From: an archaeon
GTDB lineage: Archaea; B1Sed10-29; WALL01
DNA length: 9,129 bases
Reading direction: 5' to 3'
Assembly: GCA_030592525.1 (NCBI GenBank)
Contig: JAUVIW010000035.1
Location: 1-9,129 of the forward strand
A model generated the notes under the pieces. It did no database searches and had not been told where the DNA came from. It saw only the letters and a list, made by a program, of their open reading frames with translations. Shown here piece after piece: positions 4,145-9,129 of the stretch (positions are counted from its first letter, which is position 1; every line of letters starts with the position of its first letter). Both the position numbers and the translations under genes were made by a program.

Positions 4145-5293
4145 ATGGAGATTGATGCGTCTCTCTTGATGCAGGTGGGCCTCATCCTGCTGAGCACAAA
4201 GCTCCTCGGAGAAATCGTGCTGCGAAAGCGGTTCCCGCCCGTTGTCGGGGAAGTCGCGGCAGGCGTGATGCTCGGGCCGTTCCTCCTCGGGTGGGTGCAG
4301 CCCAGCGAAGCAATCACTATGCTCGCGAACTTCGGAATAATCTGCCTCCTGTTCCTCATCGGCCTCAACAGCGAGTACCGCAAGCTGTTCAGGATCGGCC
4401 CTGTCGCACTCGCCGTAGCCCTTGGCGGCATCGTGCTTCCGCTGGGGCTGTCAATACTCATACTCCCTGGGACCACGGGCCTCATAGTCGGCGCTGCCCT
4501 TACGGCAACAAGCATTGGGGTGGTGATAAGCATGCTCAAGAACGCCGGAAAGCTATCATCACCCGAGGGCCAGATCATCACTGCCGCGAGTGTCATCGAT
4601 GACATAGTCGGCGTCATCGTGCTCGCGGTCATTACCGGAGCCGCCGGCGCGAGCCTCATGGCCATCGGCGGGCTAACCCTAAAGACCATTGGCTTTTTGG
4701 CCATCACACTCCTCGCCGCAATCTCATTCACGATATTCTGGCAGAAGAAGGCGCTGCAGATAAAGCGCAGTGTCAGCGAGCGCACTTTGCTCCCCCTCTT
4801 TTTGGGAGTGGCTTTTGTGCTCGCGTGGATGGCGGTCCAGTTCGAGCTCGCGGCGGTCATAGGCGCGTTCATCGCCGGCGTCATCTTCTCGGAGATACAC
4901 GACAAAAAGGTCGTGGTCACCGAGCTCAGGCCGTTCTTCGACGTGTTCGTCCCAATATTCTTCTTTGCCGTGGGAATGGAGGTCAACCTGTTCGTCATCC
5001 CCCAAGCCGGATGGCTCGCTGGCGTCATCCTGCTCATCGCAATCGCGAGCAAAGTAATTGGCTGCGGCATCCCCGCGCTGCTCAAGCTGCCGCCGAACAA
5101 GTCTCTTGTCGTCGGCCTCGCAATGGTGCCGCGCATGGAAGTCGCACTCATAGTCATGGGCTCTGCGCTGGCAGCGGGCCTGATAGCTGACGACGTTTAC
5201 TCGGCGTTCGTGTTCTCCGCACTGGCACTGCTTGTCCTGGTGCCGCCAATGATCAGATTGGTGTACTCATACCACCCGCACAAGCATTTGTGA
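4145..5293 (+). CDS. CPA2-family cation/proton antiporter (NapA/KefB-like)
   Basis: This 382-residue polytopic membrane protein belongs to the Na_H_Exchanger fold (PF00999, CPA2). The N-terminal core includes FPPVVGEVAAGVMLGPFLLG (30-49) and LIGLNSEYRKLF (71-82), both typical CPA2 landmarks. The unwound-helix region ATSIGVVISML (121-131) is followed by SVIDDIVGVIVL, whose paired aspartates D152-D153 match the ion-binding DD of electrogenic Na+/H+ antiporters. A later ASKVIGCGIP (301-310) supplies K303, which corresponds to the conserved lysine of NapA, and VPRMEVALI (328-336) is another family signature. It probably exports Na+ (or moves K+) in exchange for protons. There is no RCK/TrkA-N regulatory domain; the protein ends about ten residues after the last helix. 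Start: the frame opens at a GTG at 4112, but ATG 4145 lies 25 bases after the TATA box and the upstream GTG would overlap that box. The partner gene is divergent DUF1003. Confidence 0.9.
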   Translation: MEIDASLLMQVGLILLSTKLLGEIVLRKRFPPVVGEVAAGVMLGPFLLGWVQPSEAITMLANFGIICLLFLIGLNSEYRKLFRIGPVALAVALGGIVLPLGLSILILPGTTGLIVGAALTATSIGVVISMLKNAGKLSSPEGQIITAASVIDDIVGVIVLAVITGAAGASLMAIGGLTLKTIGFLAITLLAAISFTIFWQKKALQIKRSVSERTLLPLFLGVAFVLAWMAVQFELAAVIGAFIAGVIFSEIHDKKVVVTELRPFFDVFVPIFFFAVGMEVNLFVIPQAGWLAGVILLIAIASKVIGCGIPALLKLPPNKSLVVGLAMVPRMEVALIVMGSALAAGLIADDVYSAFVFSALALLVLVPPMIRLVYSYHPHKHL

Positions 5294-5295
5294 GC

Positions 5296-6690
5296 TCACA
5301 CCCAGCCCATGACCATCGCAATGCCAAGGCCAAGGATAATCAGCCCTGCCACTAAGTGCATGTACTTGATGTACTTATCCTTCCACTCTGACACGTTTTC
5401 CACAGAAGCCATGCCATAGTACACTACACCGGTTATCACGAGCATGGGGAAGACAAAAACCGCGTTGTAGAGCAGGAGCCAGGGGATGGTCGCCAACAGG
5501 TCCAGTGCAGACAAAATGCCACCCGCAATAACATATGGGCCAATGGTACAAGGCAAGAGGAAAACCGTCACAAACAAGCCCACGATGAATGCACCCTTGG
5601 GGGAAGTAACGCCTGAAATAGCTTTTTTCACGATTGGCCTGAGCGACATTGGCATCTCCGTGCCAAAGCCACCGGGCTTGTAGCTGAAAAAGTCCTTCAA
5701 ATTAAGTAAGCCGAGCACGATGGCAGCAAACCCGAGCACACTGTAAAGCATCAGCCGTATTGATGTCAGTGCTTGAATAAGCTGGAAAAACTTGATGATT
5801 ATGAGGCCATACACGAGGTACATGATGAAAATGGACGCGGTAAACGCCAACCCCGCAAGGAGAATATTACGCTTGTCCTTGGGGTTGTATGTGATGATTG
5901 CAATTAGCATCAGGCTGAGCACGGCGAGCGCGCAGGGATTAATGGCATCCACGGCAGCAAGCCCGAGCACTTTTGCGGGCGTGAGGTCGGCCACAACAGC
6001 ATTGGCATCGCCATCACCAATGGTTCCAGTGGACACATTGCCCAGGCTTGGGCCGTTCCACTGGAAGACCGCGCCGCTCACTTCTACAGCATGGCCAAAC
6101 AGCACATCTTCTCCGGAAAGTGGGACCGGCACGGGCTCAACCTCAAAGCAGTTCCGGGCTTCCAGGGCTGCCACAACATCCTCCTCAAACAACAGGGCCT
6201 TAATAAAATCACTGGCCTCTGAGTCCGCCGGCTTTCCGATGAGCACGCGGCCACCAGCCCAAATCGTGGGGTTCCCCTCTATGCTAGAGAGATCAAGCTC
6301 CTCGAAGCTTACCTGGCCACCAAGCAGGGGGCAAGGGCTTTCCGCATGGCTTTCAATAGCCTGGGAAGCGTCGTTGACTAGGGGGTAGCCACCCACCACT
6401 GACTCGCCCGGTCCGAACACCAAAACAGGAACACCGTACCCAGACGCGTAATCCGGATGGTAATTATAGAATATGACTGCATTGGACTGCTTTTGGTATA
6501 TCTCGTACTCGATGATTACAAGCCCCTCATGCTCAAGAGGAAGCTCCTCAAGAACAAGGGGATCTGCAGTCGCACAGTGCGGGCAACCCACACCAGTGAA
6601 ATAAACCACACAGGTTTTTCCGGCAGCCATCACAGGTGCAAAAAGCAAAGAAAAAACGAGTATTACAAAGAGCATGTTCCTTACGTTCAT
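5296..6690 (-). CDS. Thioredoxin-like domain fused to CcdA/DsbD-type membrane electron transporter
   Basis: This 464-residue protein begins with a signal-peptide-like segment (MNVRNMLFVILVFSLLFAPVMAAG). An extracytoplasmic thioredoxin/glutaredoxin-like domain follows, with GCPHC (C36, C39), a cis-Pro segment YGVPVLVFG near residue 85 and further cysteines at 27, 120 and 181. After a linker (about 180-235) comes a six- to seven-helix CcdA/DsbD-like domain with its two functional cysteines, in INPC (C253) and LLPC (C381), between symmetric proline-containing helices. Known relatives pass electrons from cytoplasmic thioredoxin across the membrane to secreted thiol proteins. Having both partners in one chain suggests direct transfer to the outer domain, for disulfide repair or cytochrome/metal maturation. 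An in-frame GTG 12 bases upstream exists, but the ATG is preferred because GGTGAT (6695-6700) is placed as its Shine-Dalgarno. It converges on the antiporter with two bases between stops. Confidence 0.88.
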   Translation of the reverse strand: MNVRNMLFVILVFSLLFAPVMAAGKTCVVYFTGVGCPHCATADPLVLEELPLEHEGLVIIEYEIYQKQSNAVIFYNYHPDYASGYGVPVLVFGPGESVVGGYPLVNDASQAIESHAESPCPLLGGQVSFEELDLSSIEGNPTIWAGGRVLIGKPADSEASDFIKALLFEEDVVAALEARNCFEVEPVPVPLSGEDVLFGHAVEVSGAVFQWNGPSLGNVSTGTIGDGDANAVVADLTPAKVLGLAAVDAINPCALAVLSLMLIAIITYNPKDKRNILLAGLAFTASIFIMYLVYGLIIIKFFQLIQALTSIRLMLYSVLGFAAIVLGLLNLKDFFSYKPGGFGTEMPMSLRPIVKKAISGVTSPKGAFIVGLFVTVFLLPCTIGPYVIAGGILSALDLLATIPWLLLYNAVFVFPMLVITGVVYYGMASVENVSEWKDKYIKYMHLVAGLIILGLGIAMVMGWV

Positions 6691-6694
6691 CCGA

Positions 6695-6730
6695 ATCACC
6701 ACGTTTATTTCTCTTGGTGGGCATTTAAGC
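6695..6730 (-). promoter_or_regulatory. Promoter region and Shine-Dalgarno of the thioredoxin-CcdA gene
   Basis: GGTGAT (6695-6700) is four bases before the ATG at 6690, and an AT-rich GCTTAAATGC lies at 6721-6730. This implies a short leader, and separate transcription from the upstream radical SAM gene, which ends at 6760. Confidence 0.45.
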
Positions 6731-6759
6731 TATTTTCGGTTTACTGGTGTGTGTAAAGC

Positions 6760-7518
6760 TCACCCTGGCCGCCTCACAATAGTTTCCTGCGCATCAATTG
6801 GTTCCACGGCTGGCTTCTTAATGTCGTAGACACTAATGGCATTCAAGCCCGAGAACTTTTCCTTAATCCTGCTTAATTCTTCGGGTGCCAGCGGCGGGGC
6901 TGGCGAAAGCCTAAGGGGTGTATCTAAATGGACGATGGCTGGCTTAAGCCCGCGTGCAATCCCCGCAATCCCATCCGCCTCGCCCTTATTCTCATCCACG
7001 AACATGCACTGCACGTGAAGCTCCCCCTGAAAATCCTCGCTGAACCGGCGCAAGCCGCCCAAAACTTGTGCGAAATCAATAGAGGGAAGCGGGTGGTTAA
7101 CACGCTTGAATGTCTCGGGGGTAGATGCGTCAAGCTTCACCGAAACGATGTCGAACCCCATCAAGTCATTCCGCACGCCTTCATCGGCAACAAGGGAGGA
7201 GTTCGTGAGTATGGCCACAGGAATACTTGTTGCCTTTCGCACTATGCCAACTAGCTCGCCCAAGTTGCTTGCGAGTGTGGGCTCACCTGTTCCGGAAAAT
7301 GTTACCACTTCGGGCTCGCACTCCCCAAGCGCTTTGGAAAGGTCTTTTTTCAGCTGTGGCGCGCGGATGAAAGCGCGGCGTTCCGCTGTCTTATCAGTAG
7401 TCCTGCCAAGCTGGCAGTAAACACAGTCAAATGAGCACACTTTTCTCTTGCATATGGGGTCAACGCCAAGTGATGCGCCAAGCCGCCACGATGGCACAGG
7501 GCCATAAACAGCCATCAT
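6760..7518 (-). CDS. Radical SAM protein, COG0731 family
   Basis: The 252-residue protein opens with YGPVPSWRLGASLGVDP, characteristic of the COG0731 radical SAM group. The Cx3Cx2C cluster follows, in KVCSFDCVYCQLGRT (C28, C32, C35), which binds the [4Fe-4S] cluster that cleaves S-adenosylmethionine. A GTGEPT motif near 75-80 contacts SAM, and VSVKLDASTPETFKRVNHP is typical of the family barrel. An extra C23 precedes the cluster. COG0731 includes TYW1-related tRNA-modification enzymes, but this short protein lacks the extra domains, so the substrate is unknown. It is the last gene of a coupled operon: its first ATG overlaps the stop of the upstream MinD-like ATPase as ATGA. A second ATG immediately follows, so the start is uncertain by one codon. 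The association suggests a radical reaction served by, or serving, Fe-S or metallocofactor handling; this is inference. Confidence 0.88.
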   Translation of the reverse strand: MMAVYGPVPSWRLGASLGVDPICKRKVCSFDCVYCQLGRTTDKTAERRAFIRAPQLKKDLSKALGECEPEVVTFSGTGEPTLASNLGELVGIVRKATSIPVAILTNSSLVADEGVRNDLMGFDIVSVKLDASTPETFKRVNHPLPSIDFAQVLGGLRRFSEDFQGELHVQCMFVDENKGEADGIAGIARGLKPAIVHLDTPLRLSPAPPLAPEELSRIKEKFSGLNAISVYDIKKPAVEPIDAQETIVRRPG

Positions 7519-8399
7519 GCCTGCATCGCCGTCATGGCCTTCCCAAGCAGCCCCTGGAACACTGGCTCCAGCTTCTTGTTGTGCACGACCGGCGGCTTCA
7601 GGCGAACGAGCGCGTCGACGAACGAGCGGTCGAATGGAATTTCAGCCAAGACACTCAAGCCGTTCTCAAACGCGAAAGCGCGTATGCTCTCTGTCATCTC
7701 CTTGTTCATGTCGGCCTTGTTGATGACTATGCCCACGCGAATGCCGAAGTGCTCGACGACTCCCAGCGCGCGCTTGAGGTCCTCGAAAGACGCCGGCGTT
7801 GGCTCGGTCACGGCAATGACGTAGTCGCTGCCCTTGACCGACGCTATCACGGTGCACCCGATTCCTGCTGCGGAATCCTGTATTATGAATTCCGAGCCGT
7901 GCCCGGAAGCGATTTCCTTTGAGTGCTGGCGGACCTCGAAAACGACCTTGCCCGAGCCGCTCATCCCCATCTTGAGCTGGCCAGAGACCACGGGAAACCC
8001 GTATTCGGTCATGGCACTGCCGATGACCGCGTTCTCAACAGGCTTCAAGTCGAGTGCGCCGTTGGGGCATGCGAGCACGCAAGCGCCACAGCCCTCGCAC
8101 AGCGCCTCGTCAATAACAGGCTTGCCACCCTCCATGGTAATAGCCGAAAACTTGCACACGCTCGCGCAAGTGCCGCAAGAATCGCACTTATCCTCCACGA
8201 CAAAGGCCTTTTCCTCTGCCTTGATGCCAAAGGAGCTGTCGAGCTCACGCACGCCCAGGACAAGGGCGAGGTTCGAGGCATCGACATCGCAGTCCACCGC
8301 AGTAACCTTATTGCTTTCTGCGAGAAGAACCGCAAGTGAGGCTGCTATGCTGCTCTTGCCCACACCTCCCTTGCCTGAGAGCACTGTTATTGTCTTCAT
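7515..8399 (-). CDS. MinD-superfamily ATPase with inserted ferredoxin domain (COG1149), second copy
   Basis: This 294-residue protein has the deviant Walker A motif GKGGVGKS (9-16) with the signature lysine K10, the switch-like VDCDVDASNLALVLG (35-49) and a Walker B-like IIQDSAAGIG (172-181), all marks of the SIMIBI/ParA-MinD-Mrp class. A ferredoxin insert carries two CX2CX2CX3C clusters: C72, C75, C78, C82 and C101, C104, C107, C111, binding two [4Fe-4S] centres. VTEPTPASFEDLKRAL and VINKADMN are conserved in COG1149. The function of the family is not settled; ATP-driven Fe-S or metallocofactor assembly, or gated electron transfer, is inferred from the domains. A strong Shine-Dalgarno GGAGGG precedes the ATG at 8399, which overlaps the upstream paralogue's stop (ATGA); the downstream radical SAM gene is coupled in the same way. 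It is complete, and paralogous rather than identical to its neighbour. Confidence 0.92.
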   Translation of the reverse strand: MKTITVLSGKGGVGKSSIAASLAVLLAESNKVTAVDCDVDASNLALVLGVRELDSSFGIKAEEKAFVVEDKCDSCGTCASVCKFSAITMEGGKPVIDEALCEGCGACVLACPNGALDLKPVENAVIGSAMTEYGFPVVSGQLKMGMSGSGKVVFEVRQHSKEIASGHGSEFIIQDSAAGIGCTVIASVKGSDYVIAVTEPTPASFEDLKRALGVVEHFGIRVGIVINKADMNKEMTESIRAFAFENGLSVLAEIPFDRSFVDALVRLKPPVVHNKKLEPVFQGLLGKAMTAMQA

Positions 8400-9129
8400 A
8401 GCAATCCCTCCGCAAGCTTGACTATCGCCGGATGCGCAATGGGCACCCCGCGGGAATACTGCTCAAAAATCTTCCTGTCGAACGGTATCTCCGCAGCGAT
8501 TGCGGAGCCGAATTCACTGGCGATGGCCTCAACGCCTTTCTTGCCCGCGATATCGCTGCGGTTCAGCACGACTCTTGAGGGTATGCCCAGCTTCTCGAGC
8601 AGTTCGAGTATGAGGCGGAGGTCGTGCTCGCCGAGCGGTGTTGGCTCGGTGACGGCAAAAGCGACTTCAGCGCCCTTCAATGCACTTATCACGTCGCAGT
8701 GCGTGCCGGCAGAGGTGTCGATGATGATGTGTTCGTAGCCCTCCGCCACTTCATCGACCTTTTCCTTGAGCGCATTGACCACGAACTCGGACACTATCTC
8801 GCTGATTTCCAGCTCGCCCGAAAGCAGGTGGACATTGCCTTTATCGCCCTCGTAAATTACGCCTATCTTCTTTTTGGTGAATGTGATTGCGTTGACGGGG
8901 CACGCGATGCCGCAGGCCTCGCAGCCGCTGCATTGCTCAGGAACGAACAGCGGCTCCTTTCCCTTGACTGCGATGATGGCGTTCATCTTGCATACCTCGC
9001 CGCACCTTCCGCACTTAGTGCATTTTTCCATGTCCCAAACAGGGATGTCCTTGTGCACGTCCGCTATTTTGGTGCGGGAAATCGAGGCGATGAGGTGGTC
9101 GTCGGGGCAGTCCACGTCCGCATCCACCA
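8396..9129 (-). CDS. MinD-superfamily ATPase with inserted ferredoxin domain (COG1149), first copy, 5' partial
   Basis: The N-terminus, including Walker A, lies beyond the right edge. About 243 residues are visible, starting inside VDADVDCPDDHLI, the equivalent of the VDCDVDASNL switch in the downstream paralogue. The apparent GTG at the window edge is that internal Val, not a start. Two CX2CX2CX3C clusters follow: visible residues C36, C39, C42, C46 (CTKCGRCGEVC) and C66, C69, C72, C76 (CSGCEACGIAC). The Walker B-like IIIDTSAGTHCDV and VTEPTPLGEHDLRL match the second copy. It differs from that copy in the segment after the ferredoxin domain (KKIGVIYEGDKGNVHLL). It ends in TGA overlapping the ATG of the second copy. 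The tandem pair probably forms a heterodimer, in keeping with dimeric MinD-type ATPases; this is inference. Confidence 0.92.
   Translation of the reverse strand, partial: VDADVDCPDDHLIASISRTKIADVHKDIPVWDMEKCTKCGRCGEVCKMNAIIAVKGKEPLFVPEQCSGCEACGIACPVNAITFTKKKIGVIYEGDKGNVHLLSGELEISEIVSEFVVNALKEKVDEVAEGYEHIIIDTSAGTHCDVISALKGAEVAFAVTEPTPLGEHDLRLILELLEKLGIPSRVVLNRSDIAGKKGVEAIASEFGSAIAAEIPFDRKIFEQYSRGVPIAHPAIVKLAEGLL

Noticed and set aside
4117..5157. 346-residue minus-strand frame opposite the antiporter
   Set aside because: A Met/Thr/Ser/Pro-rich shadow caused by the antiporter's biased codons; the plus-strand protein has clear CPA2 motifs.
5792..6388. 198-residue plus-strand frame
   Set aside because: It is the reverse of the thioredoxin-CcdA gene and is low-complexity Ser/Thr/Ala-rich, typical of an antisense shadow.
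1..9129. CRISPR array, insertion sequence or prophage
   Set aside because: No regularly spaced direct repeats, no transposase or integrase motifs and no phage structural genes are visible.

Overview
The window looks like chromosomal DNA from an archaeon, probably a lineage with a small genome (a DPANN-type affiliation is a guess). Three things point to archaea. AT-rich TATA-like boxes lie about 25-27 bases upstream of several start codons, as expected for leaderless transcripts. There is a tRNA-Leu gene that makes sense only if introns are removed. The right end carries a tandem pair of MinD-type ATPases with inserted ferredoxin domains (COG1149) next to a COG0731 radical SAM gene, an archaeal-type neighbourhood. 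Other genes (positions 1769-1774, 3466-3471, 6695-6700, upstream of 8399) have a Shine-Dalgarno leader instead, so both initiation modes occur.

Left part (1-1420, minus strand): a partial unrecognised basic protein runs off the left edge. Next comes a hicBA toxin-antitoxin module whose hicA reading frame is cut by an in-frame TGA at codon 9. Two related palindromes sharing the core ATTACCGTC flank this module. The right-hand one belongs to a run of four hairpins that ends at the 3' side of tRNA-Leu(CAA). That tRNA gene is 153 bases long and appears to hold two insertions, one in the D-loop and one just before the anticodon.

Middle (1420-4100, minus strand): five mostly separately promoted genes. 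They are a small acidic orphan, a compact HExxH membrane metalloprotease, a 68-residue protein with a Lys/Arg-rich tail and one membrane helix, a CmpX/PF05552-like membrane protein, and a DUF1003 membrane protein. An AT-rich box at 4114-4124 is shared with the divergent plus-strand gene, a CPA2 cation/proton antiporter with a DD motif and a conserved lysine. This cluster is envelope- and ion-related.

Right part (5296-9129, minus strand): a secreted thioredoxin-like domain fused to a CcdA/DsbD-type electron-transfer membrane domain converges on the antiporter, with two bases between the stop codons. Upstream of it is a three-gene translationally coupled operon: COG1149 ATPase (5' end outside the window), a second COG1149 ATPase, and a radical SAM protein. 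Both junctions are ATGA overlaps. The operon probably handles Fe-S or metallocofactor chemistry; its substrate cannot be read from sequence.

The least explained items are the doubly interrupted tRNA, the hairpin family around the broken hicBA, and the basic membrane-tailed small protein.
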